From an uncultured Octadecabacter sp. (GTDB taxonomy: Bacteria; Pseudomonadota; Alphaproteobacteria; Rhodobacterales; Rhodobacteraceae), in NCBI GenBank assembly GCA_937891785.1, contig CALAGN010000071.1, forward strand, positions 47,463 to 111,462: a stretch of 64,000 bases of DNA, written 5' to 3'. Made by a program: the position numbers and the translations under genes. Below the pieces are notes generated by a model. It saw nothing but the letters and a program-made list of their open reading frames with translations. It did not search any database and was not told where the DNA came from. Within the stretch, counting starts at the first letter, position 1; the number at the start of each line of letters is the position of its first letter. Below are positions 10,227 through 20,091 of this stretch, one piece after another.

Positions 10227-11361
10227 AGCGTTTGGCCTTTATATCCATTGGCCCTTTTGTCAGGCAAAGTGCCCCTACTGTGACTTCAACTCGCATGTAA
10301 CGCGCAACATTGATCAAAAGCGCTGGTTGGCTGCATATGTAGCCGAGATTTCCCGCGTTGGGGCGCAAACCACAGGACGAACGCTGAACAGTGTTTTCTT
10401 TGGTGGCGGCACGCCAAGCCTGATGGAACCCGAAACCGTTGACGGAGTTATGACGGCGGTGCGTGCGACCTGGCCGACGGCAAATTCGATCGAAGTTACG
10501 CTTGAGGCGAACCCGACATCGGTAGAGGCGGGACGCTTTCAGGGATATCGGCAGGCGGGGGTCAATCGCGTTTCGATGGGAATCCAAGCGCTGCACGACG
10601 ATGACTTGCGCGCCCTTGGGCGGTTGCATTCTGTTGTTGAGGGTCTTGCGGCATTTGAAACCGCGCGCGGGATCTTTAATCGGGTGAGTTTCGATCTGAT
10701 CTATGCACGGCAAGGCCAAACACTGGCTGACTGGCGAACCGAACTGCGCCGGGCGCTTGATCTCGGCTTGGATCACCTTTCACTTTATCAGCTAACAATC
10801 GAAGAGGGCACAGCCTTTGGGGATCGCTATGCCCTTGGAAAGCTGCGCGGACTGCCTGATGAGGATTTGTCGGCCGACATGTACGAGGCGACCCAAGAGA
10901 TCTGCGGAGCTGCGGGGCTTATGGCCTATGAGGTGTCTAATCACGCCAAAAATGGGAATGAGAGCCAGCACAACCTGATCTATTGGCGCTATCAGGACTA
11001 TGCCGGTATAGGACCGGGGGCGCACGGACGGCTGACATTGGACGGCCAGAAATTCGCCACCGAAACTGTTCTTTCGCCTGGTGGATGGTTGAACGCTGTC
11101 GAAAATATCGGAACAGGCGAAAGTCTTCGTGCTTTGCTGTCGGATGAAGACCAATTTGCAGAGCGCTTGTTAATGGGGTTGCGGCTGTCAGAGGGCGTCG
11201 ATCTGGCTGGTAGTGATAGCGCTCAGAATCCAACGTTCGTTAATAATATCAATGGCTTATCTGATTTGGGTCTTGTCGGGTATGAAAATCAGACACTTCT
11301 CGCAACCCACAAAGGTCGACCAGTTTTGAACGGTATTTTACGCAGTCTTCTTGGTGGTTAA
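10207..11361 (+). CDS. hemW: Radical SAM protein HemW (heme chaperone, formerly called oxygen-independent coproporphyrinogen oxidase-like)
   Basis: A 384-residue radical SAM protein with the cluster motif CQAKCPYCDFN near residue 18-28, then GGGTPSLMEPETV and NRVSMGIQAL. The FGLYIHWPFCQAKCPYC block identifies HemW, a heme-binding protein thought to insert heme into respiratory enzymes, rather than HemN. No ATG is available upstream of this block; the ORF-track start is a TTG with a 20-base overlap into rdgB, and another TTG follows 4 codons later. No strong Shine-Dalgarno precedes either one. The stop shares TTAA with the convergent parB. Confidence 0.92.
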   Translation: MQAVLPEAFGLYIHWPFCQAKCPYCDFNSHVTRNIDQKRWLAAYVAEISRVGAQTTGRTLNSVFFGGGTPSLMEPETVDGVMTAVRATWPTANSIEVTLEANPTSVEAGRFQGYRQAGVNRVSMGIQALHDDDLRALGRLHSVVEGLAAFETARGIFNRVSFDLIYARQGQTLADWRTELRRALDLGLDHLSLYQLTIEEGTAFGDRYALGKLRGLPDEDLSADMYEATQEICGAAGLMAYEVSNHAKNGNESQHNLIYWRYQDYAGIGPGAHGRLTLDGQKFATETVLSPGGWLNAVENIGTGESLRALLSDEDQFAERLLMGLRLSEGVDLAGSDSAQNPTFVNNINGLSDLGLVGYENQTLLATHKGRPVLNGILRSLLGG

Positions 11362-12248
11362 CCGCCAGATAGCACGCGCAGGAGATCATCAAGCTGCTCA
11401 AGAGATTTGTAGTTAAGCGTCAGCTTTCCAGCTTCGCCAGTGGTATTTTGATCAATATGCACACCCATGCCAAGCGCAGCACCCAATTCCCGCTCAATTT
11501 GTATCGTGTCGGCATCTTTGGAGCTGCGGGCTGGAGCATGTCGTTTTGTGCTAGCGGGGCCTTTGCGCACTAGCTTTTCAATATCTCGGACTGATAACCC
11601 GTCACGAACAACTTTGTTTGCGAGATCAAGCGCATTTTCCTGACCGATAAGTGAGCGCGCGTGCCCTGCACTAAGCCTGCCATCAGAAACATAGGCCTGT
11701 ATCGTATCTGGAAGGGTCAGCAACCGCATGAGATTCGCAATATGGCTGCGGCTTTTACCAAGCGCCGTTCCAAGCTCTTCTTGGGTGTGACCGAAACGCT
11801 CCATGAGCTGGCGATAACCGGCTGCCTCGTCAATCGCGTTGAGGTCTGCGCGTTGTATGTTCTCGATCATCGCGACTTCAAGAACTTCTGCGTCACTAAA
11901 TTCACGCAAAAGCACGGGAATCTCGTGAAGTTGCGCCCGTTGCGCTGCCCGCCAGCGACGTTCGCCGGCAACAATTTCATATTGGGTTTCGCTGCCAGGC
12001 TTTCTACGTACGATAAGCGGCTGGATAATACCTTTTTCCCGCACGGAAGCGGTTAGATCAGACAGGCTCTCTTCGTCAAACGTCCTACGGGGCTGATCTG
12101 GATTTGGCTCGACCGTTTCGATGGGAACCAGAAGATCGGGCCGACGCGATGGATTTGTGTCTGCTGTGTCAGCCGGTTGGGCGACATCTGCCATGAGAGC
12201 AGAGAGTCCGCGCCCCAGTCCTCTGTTTTTGGTTGTTTTATTGGTCAT
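11358..12248 (-). CDS. parB: Chromosome partitioning protein ParB
   Basis: CTP-dependent DNA clamp that loads at parS near the origin and spreads, acting with ParA in segregation. The 296-residue product has the RGLGRGLSALMADV N-terminal ParA-activating peptide, the GERRWRAAQRAQLHEIPV CTP-binding motif, the helix-turn-helix LGTALGKSRSHIANLMRLL, and a C-terminal dimerisation segment (KLTLNYKSLEQLDDLLRVL). It is coupled to parA by a 4-base overlap. Two perfect parS sites lie 1.4 and 3.3 kb upstream of its start, in rsmG and mnmG. Confidence 0.98.
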   Translation of the reverse strand: MTNKTTKNRGLGRGLSALMADVAQPADTADTNPSRRPDLLVPIETVEPNPDQPRRTFDEESLSDLTASVREKGIIQPLIVRRKPGSETQYEIVAGERRWRAAQRAQLHEIPVLLREFSDAEVLEVAMIENIQRADLNAIDEAAGYRQLMERFGHTQEELGTALGKSRSHIANLMRLLTLPDTIQAYVSDGRLSAGHARSLIGQENALDLANKVVRDGLSVRDIEKLVRKGPASTKRHAPARSSKDADTIQIERELGAALGMGVHIDQNTTGEAGKLTLNYKSLEQLDDLLRVLSGG

Positions 12249-13060
12249 GTCGTTCCCCGATTTTGTTTCTCGCGCACGAGAAGCTCCTTTGCGAGCGCCC
12301 GATACGCAACGCTACCTCTCGAGTGTGTGTCATAGCTTAGGACTGTCATCGCAAACGATGGCGCCTCACTTAATCGCACATTCCTTGGAATGATCGTTTT
12401 GAAAACCAGATCACGCAAGTTTTCACGGGCGTCGTCTTCGACCTGCTGTGACAGGTTATTGCGTCGATCGTACATAGTAAGAACGATGCCTTCGATACGC
12501 AGGGATTGGTTAGCGGTCTGGCGGACTTCGCGCACTGTCGTCATAAGTTGGGAAAGACCTTCAAGCGCAAAAAACTCGGCTTGGAGTGGTACAAGTACTG
12601 AATCAGAAGCGACCATGGCATTTACGGTCAAGATATTCAGGGATGGCGGGCAATCAATCAGGATATAATCGAGATCAAGCGAATCGATAGCTGGCTGCCG
12701 TAGGGCATCACGCAACAAGAAGCTGCGCTTTTCATTAGCTGTAAGTTCGATATCCGCAGAGCTAAGATCCGTTGTGGCTGGAATAATGTAGAGGTTTTCG
12801 ACGCCAGTAGGCTGTATAATATCGTTGGGTGAGGTATCGCCAAGAATAAGGTCGTACGTTGTAAGATCTCGCTTGTCGTTGCCAATACCAAGCCCTGTAG
12901 ACGCATTGCCTTGGGGGTCCAAATCGACCAGCAGAACCCTGCGTCCCTGCTCGGCCAACGCTGCACACAGGTTAATGGTGGTCGTTGTTTTTCCAACGCC
13001 GCCTTTTTGGTTGGCGATTGCAATTATCTTCGTGTGTTTTAGACGACTAAAGTCAGGCAC
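12245..13060 (-). CDS. parA: Chromosome partitioning ATPase ParA
   Basis: Walker-type ATPase that binds DNA nonspecifically and moves ParB-parS complexes. The 271-residue product shows the deviant Walker A KGGVGKTTTT (about residues 19-28), LLVDLDPQGNASTGLG, and DYILIDCPPSLNILT. The start is GTG (the track prints M), reading V-P-D-F-S-R-L; it overlaps the end of rsmG by 8 bases. It sits in the mnmE-mnmG-rsmG-parA-parB order typical near alphaproteobacterial origins. Confidence 0.97.
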   Translation of the reverse strand: MPDFSRLKHTKIIAIANQKGGVGKTTTTINLCAALAEQGRRVLLVDLDPQGNASTGLGIGNDKRDLTTYDLILGDTSPNDIIQPTGVENLYIIPATTDLSSADIELTANEKRSFLLRDALRQPAIDSLDLDYILIDCPPSLNILTVNAMVASDSVLVPLQAEFFALEGLSQLMTTVREVRQTANQSLRIEGIVLTMYDRRNNLSQQVEDDARENLRDLVFKTIIPRNVRLSEAPSFAMTVLSYDTHSRGSVAYRALAKELLVREKQNRGTT

Positions 13061-13682
13061 CTGTGATCCCCTTGATCGTTAAAATCCACGCGTTTGGATG
13101 AGTGATACTCGCTGTTTGAGTAAGAGCAAAGCTCCAAGCCGAGTAAGCCGCATCTATTTCTGATTGTACCGTTTCGCCTTTTGGAAAAATTGCGATGCCT
13201 TGCGGATCAAGGTGTGGCTTGGCCATTTCGATAAGCTGCGTCAGGCTGGACAAGGCGCGTGCACTAAGTACGTCCACCCCGAGCGGGCTGATGTTTTCAA
13301 TACGGTCGGAAACGACATTTGTTCGCAAGCGAAGCAGGCGTGATGCTGTTCTAAGAAATGTCGCCTTTCTTTGGTCGCTCTCAACCAGTGTAATTGTTGC
13401 CTCTGGTTTTAGTTCGAGGGCCAAAATCGCGATAACAATACCGGGGAAGCCGCCGCCGCTTCCGATATCTGCCCAGACCCGCCAATCAGGCGGCGCGAGA
13501 AGGTAAAGTTGTGCAGAATCAACAATATGCCGGGTCCAGAAATCATCCAAAGACGCTTTAGAAACAAGGTTGATGCCTTTCGTCCATTTGCGGACGAGCG
13601 CTTCAAACTCGTCAAGCCGTGTGATTGTTTCACGTGAAACATTGAGCCCCGGACACAGTTCCGTCTGCTGACCTTTTGTCAT
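13053..13682 (-). CDS. rsmG: 16S rRNA (guanine-527-N7) methyltransferase RsmG
   Basis: Methylates G527 of 16S rRNA using SAM. The 209-residue product has [17 protein letters not shown] (SAM-binding motif I), [19 protein letters not shown] and [17 protein letters not shown]. The codons for NVSRETI near the N-terminus are formed by a perfect parS palindrome, so the sequence is constrained both as protein and as a ParB site. Overlaps mnmG by ATGA. Confidence 0.97.
   Translation of the reverse strand: MTKGQQTELCPGLNVSRETITRLDEFEALVRKWTKGINLVSKASLDDFWTRHIVDSAQLYLLAPPDWRVWADIGSGGGFPGIVIAILALELKPEATITLVESDQRKATFLRTASRLLRLRTNVVSDRIENISPLGVDVLSARALSSLTQLIEMAKPHLDPQGIAIFPKGETVQSEIDAAYSAWSFALTQTASITHPNAWILTIKGITGA
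13626..13641. other. parS: parS site 1 (ParB-binding palindrome) inside rsmG
   Basis: TGTTTCACGTGAAACA, a perfect 16-bp palindrome identical to the consensus parS used by most ParB proteins. It lies in the 5' part of rsmG, where it encodes V-S-R-E-T in the gene's own frame, and about 5 kb from the proposed oriC. Confidence 0.95.
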
Positions 13683-15556
13683 GCTGATTTCGCCACTGAC
13701 GATTTCCGAAGATACGCCAATATCAGCAGTAACGCTGCCGGTGTCATTCCATCAATCCGCGCCGCGTGGGCAATTGTTGTTGGCGCGACTTTGCTAAGCT
13801 TGCTTGCTAGCTCGTTCGATAGACCTGGCAGCCCAACATAAGTGAAGCCCTTGGGGATCACTTGCGCTTCGTCTCTCTCAAGAGCCTCAATCTCTTTTTT
13901 CTGGCGCGCGATATAGGTCGCGTAGAGAGCGTCGCGCTTGAGTTGAATTTGGATATCAGTTGGTATTCTAGCAAACTCTGGGACGACCGCCACGAGGTGC
14001 GAAAACTCTGCATCGGCTATAGACAGAGCCTCATAGCCGCTCCGCGATTCGCTGTCAGGATTGATGCGAACCCCAGCTAGACTAAGAGAGCGGGCCGTAA
14101 GCTTGGTTTGTTGCAAAGTCGATCTGCCAACTTCGAGCTGCTCCATCTTTTCTTGGAATGGCGCCCAACGATCGTCACCCACAATACCAAGAGACCGACC
14201 GGTGTCAGTCAGACGCTGATCGGCATTATCAGCTCGCAACGCCAACCGGAACTCCGCCCGCGACGTGAACATCCTGTATGGCTCAGTGACGCCGCGCGTT
14301 ACCAAATCATCAATCATAACACCAATATACGAAGTCGCGCGGCTAAAGATAGCCGGCTCTTGATCGCTTGACCTACGTGCAGCGTTCAAGCCCGCGACAA
14401 GTCCCTGCGCGGCTGCCTCTTCGTATCCTGTTGTGCCATTGATCTGACCGGCAAGATACAAGCCTGGCGTATCACGCACCATTAGGTCAGAGCCAAGTGC
14501 GCGGGGATCAATATAGTCATATTCAATCGCATAACCGGGTTGTAAAATCACTACGTTCTCAAGCCCGTAGATCGAACGGACGTAATCCTCTTGGACCTCG
14601 ATAGGCAACGACGTCGAGATACCATTTGGATATACCGTGTGACCATCAAGCCCCTCAGGTTCAAGAAATACTTGATGCGACGTCTTGTCGGCAAAGCGAA
14701 CAACCTTGTCCTCGATTGACGGACAGTAGCGCGGGCCAACGCCATCAATGTGGCCGCCATACATAGCCGAGCGTGCAAGGTTGTCACGAATGATGTCGTG
14801 CGTTCTCTCGTTTGTATGGGTGATGCCACAGGCGATTTGTTTGGCAGTCGGGCGCCTTGAGAGAAACGAGAACATCGTCGGGTCATCGTCGCCCGGCTGC
14901 TTGTCCAACAGATCCCACGCAATCGTGCGGCCGTCCAAGCGAGGCGGCGTACCAGTCTTGAGCCGACCAAGCGGCAAGCCAAAGGTGTCAATTCTTTCCG
15001 CTAGCCTCACTGAGGGACGTTCACCGACACGCCCGCCAGGTTGGGCAACATCCCCGATATGGATAACCCCACGCAAAAACGTTCCCGTCGTCAGAACAAC
15101 AGATCTGGAATGGAGCTCGCTTTGATCGGCCAAAGACACGCCTGAGACCTTGCGGCCCGACATCAGCAGGTCGACGGCTTCACCCTCAATGACCGTTATG
15201 CCGGACTGCATCGCAATCTCGTGCTGCATGGCCTTACGATAGATCGCCCGATCGGTCTGCGCGCGCGGGCCTTGTACTGCCGGTCCTTTACGGCGGTTTA
15301 ACAACCGAAACTGAATTCCAGCGAGGTCGGCAACGCGTCCCATGACTCCGTCAAGCGCGTCAATTTCGCGGACCAAGTGACCTTTGCCAAGCCCACCGAT
15401 TGCAGGATTGCAGGACATTACCCCAATACCGTCGGCGATCAGCGTCACAAGCGCGACCTTTGAACCAGTCCGCGCCGCAGCATGCGCTGCTTCGCAGCCC
15501 GCATGCCCGCCACCAATCACAACGACGTCAAACTTATTATGTTTCACGTGAAACAC
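13679..15556 (-). CDS. mnmG: tRNA uridine-5-carboxymethylaminomethyl modification enzyme MnmG (GidA)
   Basis: FAD enzyme that works with MnmE to place the cmnm5 group on the wobble uridine. The 625-residue product has the FAD-binding [20 protein letters not shown], then [16 protein letters not shown], and the [11 protein letters not shown] and [20 protein letters not shown] motifs. The start is GTG; the first six residues, (V)FHVKH, are read directly from a parS palindrome that begins at the second base of the gene. It follows mnmE by 3 bases. Confidence 0.97.
   Translation of the reverse strand: MFHVKHNKFDVVVIGGGHAGCEAAHAAARTGSKVALVTLIADGIGVMSCNPAIGGLGKGHLVREIDALDGVMGRVADLAGIQFRLLNRRKGPAVQGPRAQTDRAIYRKAMQHEIAMQSGITVIEGEAVDLLMSGRKVSGVSLADQSELHSRSVVLTTGTFLRGVIHIGDVAQPGGRVGERPSVRLAERIDTFGLPLGRLKTGTPPRLDGRTIAWDLLDKQPGDDDPTMFSFLSRRPTAKQIACGITHTNERTHDIIRDNLARSAMYGGHIDGVGPRYCPSIEDKVVRFADKTSHQVFLEPEGLDGHTVYPNGISTSLPIEVQEDYVRSIYGLENVVILQPGYAIEYDYIDPRALGSDLMVRDTPGLYLAGQINGTTGYEEAAAQGLVAGLNAARRSSDQEPAIFSRATSYIGVMIDDLVTRGVTEPYRMFTSRAEFRLALRADNADQRLTDTGRSLGIVGDDRWAPFQEKMEQLEVGRSTLQQTKLTARSLSLAGVRINPDSESRSGYEALSIADAEFSHLVAVVPEFARIPTDIQIQLKRDALYATYIARQKKEIEALERDEAQVIPKGFTYVGLPGLSNELASKLSKVAPTTIAHAARIDGMTPAALLLILAYLRKSSVAKSA
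15540..15555. other. parS: parS site 2, at the start of mnmG
   Basis: A second perfect TGTTTCACGTGAAACA. It covers the end of the GTG start codon and the next five codons of mnmG, so bound ParB would sit on the translation start region of the gene. About 3 kb from the proposed oriC and 1.9 kb from parS site 1. Confidence 0.95.
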
Positions 15557-15559
15557 TCC

Positions 15560-16843
15560 TTACTTGCCGATGCAAAAACTGGAAAAAATCTCATCCAGAA
15601 GGTCTTCGACATCAACCCGACCAACAAGGGCATCAATCGACCGAGTCGCCGCGCGCAACTCATCCGCAACGATATCCTCCAAAATATCCGAGCTTTTAAG
15701 CATTTGTGCAACCACCTCGAGGTGGTACAGGGACGAAGCCATCGCCATACGGTGGCGTTCCCGCATCGCTATACCAACCGACGCAGCGCGATTTCGCAAA
15801 ACGCCGGCAATCTGCTCAACAAGCTGATCAACACCAAGACCCGTTTTGCCAGACACCGACAGACCCGCGCCATTCTGGATATCCCCTTTTGCCACGACAA
15901 CAATATCATCGGGTCCAACAATATCAGGCGTCACGGCATCAGCGTCGACCAATAGAACCCGAAGATCGGCCAACGCAGCACGCTCAAGACCGCGCGCAAT
16001 ACCAATGCCTTCGACCTCATCGGCTGTCTCGCGAATACCAGCAGTATCAAGGACAGTAACAGGCAGCCCATCAAGATCCATCCGAACCTCAATCACATCT
16101 CGCGTCGTTCCCGCAAATTCCGAGGTAATCGCCGCCTCGCGCCCTGCTAACCTATTAAGAAGCGTTGATTTACCAACGTTCGGCGCCCCAACAATTGCAA
16201 CCTCGAACCCATCGCGAATTCTCTCGGCAATTCGAACGCCAGCAATCTCGCTTGAGAGATCTGACATGACACTCCGGACCAACCCTAACACTTCGGGTGT
16301 CACATCGACAGGAACATCTTCATCAACGAAATCAATCGTCGCCTCGATAAGCGCGGCTGCCCGGGTCAATTTCCGGCGCCAATCCTCTACCTTGGCGCCC
16401 AATTCACCGGCAAAGACCCGCATCGCCTGCTGCCGCTGGCTTTCGGTTTCAGCATCAATCAAATCAGCAAGCCCTTCGACCTGCGCAATATCAAGCCTAC
16501 CACTCTCCAGTGCCCGGCGCGTAAACTCGCCCGGTTGTGCCATTCGCAGGTCTTTGTCCATTGATAATAAAACGAGAACCGCTCTAACGATCGCCGTACT
16601 TCCATGCAGATGGAGTTCGACAACGTCATCACCTGTAAAGCTTTTTCCATTCGGAAATACCAAGACAAGCGCCTCGTCGATCATCTGCCCGTCGGCGTCA
16701 ACGATCTTACGCAGGCCACGACCATTAGCCGGCACCGACCCACAATACCGCGCCAATATGTCAAGGCTAAGTGGGCCGGAGATACGCACAACAGCAAGGC
16801 CCGCCTTACCCTGCGCCGTGGCAAGTGCAAAGATCGTTTCCAT
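15560..16843 (-). CDS. mnmE: tRNA modification GTPase MnmE (TrmE)
   Basis: GTPase partner of MnmG. The 427-residue product starts [20 protein letters not shown] (formyl-THF-binding domain), carries the G domain with [26 protein letters not shown] and DTAGIRET, and ends in the invariant CIGK motif with its catalytic Cys. I chose the inner ATG because METIFA is the family N-terminus; the track adds eight residues. It lies between rho and mnmG, all on the same strand. Confidence 0.97.
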   Translation of the reverse strand: METIFALATAQGKAGLAVVRISGPLSLDILARYCGSVPANGRGLRKIVDADGQMIDEALVLVFPNGKSFTGDDVVELHLHGSTAIVRAVLVLLSMDKDLRMAQPGEFTRRALESGRLDIAQVEGLADLIDAETESQRQQAMRVFAGELGAKVEDWRRKLTRAAALIEATIDFVDEDVPVDVTPEVLGLVRSVMSDLSSEIAGVRIAERIRDGFEVAIVGAPNVGKSTLLNRLAGREAAITSEFAGTTRDVIEVRMDLDGLPVTVLDTAGIRETADEVEGIGIARGLERAALADLRVLLVDADAVTPDIVGPDDIVVVAKGDIQNGAGLSVSGKTGLGVDQLVEQIAGVLRNRAASVGIAMRERHRMAMASSLYHLEVVAQMLKSSDILEDIVADELRAATRSIDALVGRVDVEDLLDEIFSSFCIGK

Positions 16844-16870
16844 ATCCAACCGATTGTTTAATAACAATAG

Positions 16871-18142
16871 TTACGTATTCATAGAGTCAAAGAAGTCAGA
16901 ATTCGACTTGGTTTGCTTTAGTTTCGAAATCAGGAACTCGATCGCATCCGTTGTTCCCATCGGGTTAAGAATCCGGCGCAAAACATAGGTCTTTTGCAGA
17001 TCGATTTTATCGACCAACAGCTCTTCTTTGCGCGTACCGGACTTGAGAATGTCCATCGCTGGGAAGACGCGCTTGTCTGAAACTTTGCGGTCCAGAACGA
17101 TTTCCGAGTTACCAGTACCTTTGAACTCCTCAAAGATCACTTCGTCCATCCGGCTGCCGGTATCAATCAATGCAGTCGCGATGATTGTGAGTGATCCACC
17201 TTCTTCAATGTTACGCGCAGCACCAAAGAACCGCTTAGGGCGCTGCAATGCGTTCGCATCAACACCACCCGTCAAGACCTTACCAGACGACGGCACAGTC
17301 GTGTTAAACGCGCGGCCCAAGCGCGTGATCGAATCCAACAGAATTACGACATCACGCTTGTGTTCAACCAAACGCTTGGCTTTTTCGATTACCATCTCCG
17401 ATACCGCCACGTGGCGCGTTGCGGGTTCATCGAACGTAGACGAGACGACCTCGCCCTTTACAGAGCGCTGCATGTCAGTAACTTCTTCAGGGCGTTCATC
17501 AATCAACAGAACAATCAAATAGCACTCAGGATGGTTTTTCTCGATACTGTTGGCGATATTTTGCAACAGGACTGTCTTACCGGTCCGTGGTGGTGCCACG
17601 ATCAAACAACGCTGGCCTTTACCAATCGGCGCTACCAAATCGATAATCCGCGCAGAGCGATCCTTGATTGTCGGATCTTGAACTTCCATCGTCAGCCGCT
17701 CGTCGGGATAAAGCGGAGTAAGGTTATCAAACGCAACCTTGTGCTTGGCACGTTCGGGGTCTTCAAAGTTAATTTTTTCAACACTCGTCAGCGCAAAATA
17801 GCGCTCGTCGTCATTTGGCTCCTGAATAACACCTTCAACCGTGTCGCCCGTCCGCAAGCTATGCTGGCGGATCATCTCGGGCGAGACATAGATATCATCA
17901 GGGCCGGGCAGATAATTTGCCTCGGGAGAGCGCAAAAAACCAAATCCGTCTTGCAATACTTCCAAAACCCCGTCACCGCCAATGACCCATTCATCCTCGG
18001 CCCGTTCCTTAAGAATGGCGAACATCATATCGCCTTTGCGCATCGTCGATGCGTTTTCGATCTCAAGTTCTTCGGCAAGCGTTAGCAAAACCTTGGGGCT
18101 TTGAGCCTTAAGGTCAGCAAGATTCAAACGGTCTTGGGACAT
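16871..18142 (-). CDS. rho: Transcription termination factor Rho
   Basis: Hexameric RNA helicase for factor-dependent termination. The 423-residue product has the N-terminal [20 protein letters not shown] helix bundle, the RNA-binding cold-shock fold ([20 protein letters not shown]), Walker [12 protein letters not shown], and the [21 protein letters not shown]- and R-loop region. The start is the ATG of [11 protein letters not shown]; the track start is 7 codons longer. It is the first leftward gene beside the proposed oriC. Confidence 0.98.
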   Translation of the reverse strand: MSQDRLNLADLKAQSPKVLLTLAEELEIENASTMRKGDMMFAILKERAEDEWVIGGDGVLEVLQDGFGFLRSPEANYLPGPDDIYVSPEMIRQHSLRTGDTVEGVIQEPNDDERYFALTSVEKINFEDPERAKHKVAFDNLTPLYPDERLTMEVQDPTIKDRSARIIDLVAPIGKGQRCLIVAPPRTGKTVLLQNIANSIEKNHPECYLIVLLIDERPEEVTDMQRSVKGEVVSSTFDEPATRHVAVSEMVIEKAKRLVEHKRDVVILLDSITRLGRAFNTTVPSSGKVLTGGVDANALQRPKRFFGAARNIEEGGSLTIIATALIDTGSRMDEVIFEEFKGTGNSEIVLDRKVSDKRVFPAMDILKSGTRKEELLVDKIDLQKTYVLRRILNPMGTTDAIEFLISKLKQTKSNSDFFDSMNT

Positions 18143-18661
18143 CTTTACCTTCTCGGACCACATGGGCCACGCATCTGTATATTCTATGAGGAGACTTTAC
18201 GAACCCGGACGGGCCTTGGGTGTAACTAACCCTTCTCAGCAATTGCGTCAATGTGCGAGAATTTTTAGAAAACCTCGCGGCACGCCCTCTTAATAAATAG
18301 ATAAGAATAAAGAGGATGTAGTTGTTTGCTGGGTAAGCCGAATCTGTGGATTTCTTTCTTAACCACAAGGTTATCCCACGCAAAAATAGTGTCGCCACGG
18401 CTGATAAAAACGCCACTTCGCGCCTAAACTGTTGGAAATTAACACTAAAATAAAAAATTCCTGCCGCCCACACCACACGAACTCTGTTGACTCCCAAAAA
18501 CTGAACGACTTATGCACACCCCAGACTTATCCTTATCCCCTTGGGATAAGCACGTTAAGCTGACGCCAAACCGCCATAGTGTCCCCAGATCCCGACTGCG
18601 CCGCCAAACACCAAAATCCATCCTCTGGATTTTCCTCTCGTTCATCATCAGAGTTATCCAC
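18143..18661. other. oriC: Proposed chromosomal replication origin (oriC), 519-base intergenic region
   Basis: This is the only gene-free stretch over 300 bases in the window. It holds two perfect DnaA boxes: TTATGCACA, and TTATCCACA, which ends on the first base of maf. Three further TTATCC motifs cluster within 23 bases just after the first box (TTATCCTTA, TTATCCCCT and, on the other strand, TTATCCCAA), with a weaker TGTGGATTT near 18345. Two AT-rich tracts suit an unwinding element (TTAATAAATAGATAAGAATA and TTAACACTAAAATAAAAAA). GANTC (CcrM) sites occur twice. Flanking genes diverge, rho-mnmE-mnmG leftward and maf-aroE-coaE rightward, as expected for genes read with two outgoing forks, and parS and parAB lie within 6 kb. 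The promoters of rho and maf must also lie here. Confidence 0.75.
18510..18518 (+). other. DnaA box, consensus TTATNCACA
   Basis: TTATGCACA matches the 9-mer DnaA consensus in full. The next 31 bases contain three more TTATCC cores, two direct and one inverted, making a compact cluster. Confidence 0.75.
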
Positions 18662-18662
18662 A
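18654..18662 (+). other. DnaA box, perfect TTATCCACA
   Basis: The highest-affinity DnaA 9-mer. It ends on the A of the maf start codon, so DnaA bound here would also cover the maf ribosome-binding region. Confidence 0.8.
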
Positions 18663-19261
18663 TGTCAGAACAAATCATTCTTGCTTCAAACTCTGAAATT
18701 CGCAGCCAACTCCTGCAAAATGCGGGTGTTGACCACGCGGTGATTCCTGCTCGGATCGATGAAGATTCGATTCGTGATGCTTTGTTAGCCCAACAGGCCA
18801 GCCCTCGCGATACTGCAGACGCCTTGGCCGAAATGAAAGCACGCAAGGTTTCAGACAAACACCACGGAGCATTGGTTCTAGGCTGCGATCAGGTCCTCGA
18901 CCTGAAAGGGACCTGCTTATCCAAGCCGACCGATATCGAAGATGCACGCAAACAGCTAAGCAACCTGCGCGGGCAATCGCATCGCTTGTTATCAGCCGTC
19001 TGCGTCTATCAAGATAGCAAACCCATCTGGCGGCATGTCGGGCAAGTCAGATTGGTGATGCGTGACATCTCGGATGCATATCGTGATGATTATCTTCAGC
19101 GAAACTGGGAAAGCGTGCGCTGGGCGGTTGGTTGTTATAAGCTGGAAGCGGAGGGCGCGCGTTTGTTTCAGCGCATCGAAGGCGACTACTTTACGGTTCT
19201 TGGTTTGCCGCTTCTTGAGCTCTTGTCATATCTTTCACTTCGCGGAACACTGGCAACATGA
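18662..19261 (+). CDS. maf: Maf-family nucleotide pyrophosphatase
   Basis: Maf/YceF/YhdE proteins hydrolyse modified or canonical pyrimidine NTPs and 7-methyl-GTP. The 199-residue product starts IILASNSEIRSQLLQNAGV and has KARKVSDKHHGALVLGCDQV, with the usual catalytic Asp. The ATG of MSEQIILAS is used; the 50 extra residues in the track come from the oriC region. First gene of the rightward maf-aroE-coaE-dnaQ operon, joined to aroE by ATGA. Confidence 0.93.
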   Translation: MSEQIILASNSEIRSQLLQNAGVDHAVIPARIDEDSIRDALLAQQASPRDTADALAEMKARKVSDKHHGALVLGCDQVLDLKGTCLSKPTDIEDARKQLSNLRGQSHRLLSAVCVYQDSKPIWRHVGQVRLVMRDISDAYRDDYLQRNWESVRWAVGCYKLEAEGARLFQRIEGDYFTVLGLPLLELLSYLSLRGTLAT

Positions 19262-20091
19262 CTGATCATAAGATCCCATTAGCAGGCGTCATTGGCCATC
19301 CGATTGCGCATAGCCGCTCGCCGTTGGTTCACCGCCACTGGCTCAAGACCTATGGTCTGCCCGGAGATTATGTTGCGCTGGACGTTCGCGAGAGCGATCT
19401 TGAGGACGTGATTCGCACGCTGCCTAAGATGGGGTTTGTTGGTGTGAACATCACAATTCCCCATAAGGTCGCGATACTTGATATCGCCGATATTGTGACC
19501 GATCGCGCGACACTAATCGGTGCAGCTAACACGCTTATTTTCCGAAAAGATGGGAAAATTCACGCGGATAATACAGACGGATACGGTTTTATCGCCAACC
19601 TTCGACAGGGCGCACCAGGGTGGAAGCCCAGTACTGGCCCCGCTGCGGTACTTGGTGCCGGCGGTGCCGCGCGCGCGGTCATCGCGTCGCTGATAGATGC
19701 CGGCACAACCGAAATTTTGCTGTCCAACCGGACCCGCCCGAAAGCCGAAGCATTAAAATCAGAATTTGGCTCGAAGGTAAGCGTCATAGACTGGGTCCAA
19801 GCAGGCAATATGCTTGAAGAGGCCACGACCGTCGTCAATACAACCTCACTTGGCATGACCGGCGCCGCTGAATTTCGCGTCCCGCTTGATGGATTGCGTC
19901 GCGGGGCTGTGGTTACCGATTTGGTCTATGCGCCGCTTCGCACCAAGCTTCTTGAGGCAGCGGATGCGGCAGGATGTGTCACGGTTGACGGCCTTGGTAT
20001 GCTGCTGCATCAGGCCGTTCCCGGATTTGAGCGTTGGTTTGGTGTGCGACCCGAGGTTGATGCCGCAACCCGTGCGGCGGTGTTAGAATGA
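19258..20091 (+). CDS. aroE: Shikimate dehydrogenase (NADP)
   Basis: Reduces 3-dehydroshikimate to shikimate in aromatic amino acid synthesis. The 277-residue product has the shikimate-binding GHPIAHSRSPLVHRHW, GVNITIPHK (catalytic Lys), NTDGYGF, and the NADP-binding AVLGAGGAARAVIASL followed by SNRTRPKAEAL. Overlaps maf and coaE by ATGA. Confidence 0.97.
   Translation: MTDHKIPLAGVIGHPIAHSRSPLVHRHWLKTYGLPGDYVALDVRESDLEDVIRTLPKMGFVGVNITIPHKVAILDIADIVTDRATLIGAANTLIFRKDGKIHADNTDGYGFIANLRQGAPGWKPSTGPAAVLGAGGAARAVIASLIDAGTTEILLSNRTRPKAEALKSEFGSKVSVIDWVQAGNMLEEATTVVNTTSLGMTGAAEFRVPLDGLRRGAVVTDLVYAPLRTKLLEAADAAGCVTVDGLGMLLHQAVPGFERWFGVRPEVDAATRAAVLE

Noticed and set aside
15482-15955. ORF containing FHVKHS across the parS site
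   Set aside because: The FHVKH reading arises because parS is palindromic and reads the same on both strands; the frame is otherwise antisense to mnmG and mnmE.
15846-16988. 380-residue plus-strand ORF opposite mnmE
   Set aside because: It is a shadow of mnmE. The Ser/Arg/Thr-rich composition is typical of antisense frames in GC-rich coding DNA, and mnmE is unmistakable.
18371-18379. TTATCCCAC as a further DnaA box
   Set aside because: Three mismatches to TTATCCACA; not counted as a box.
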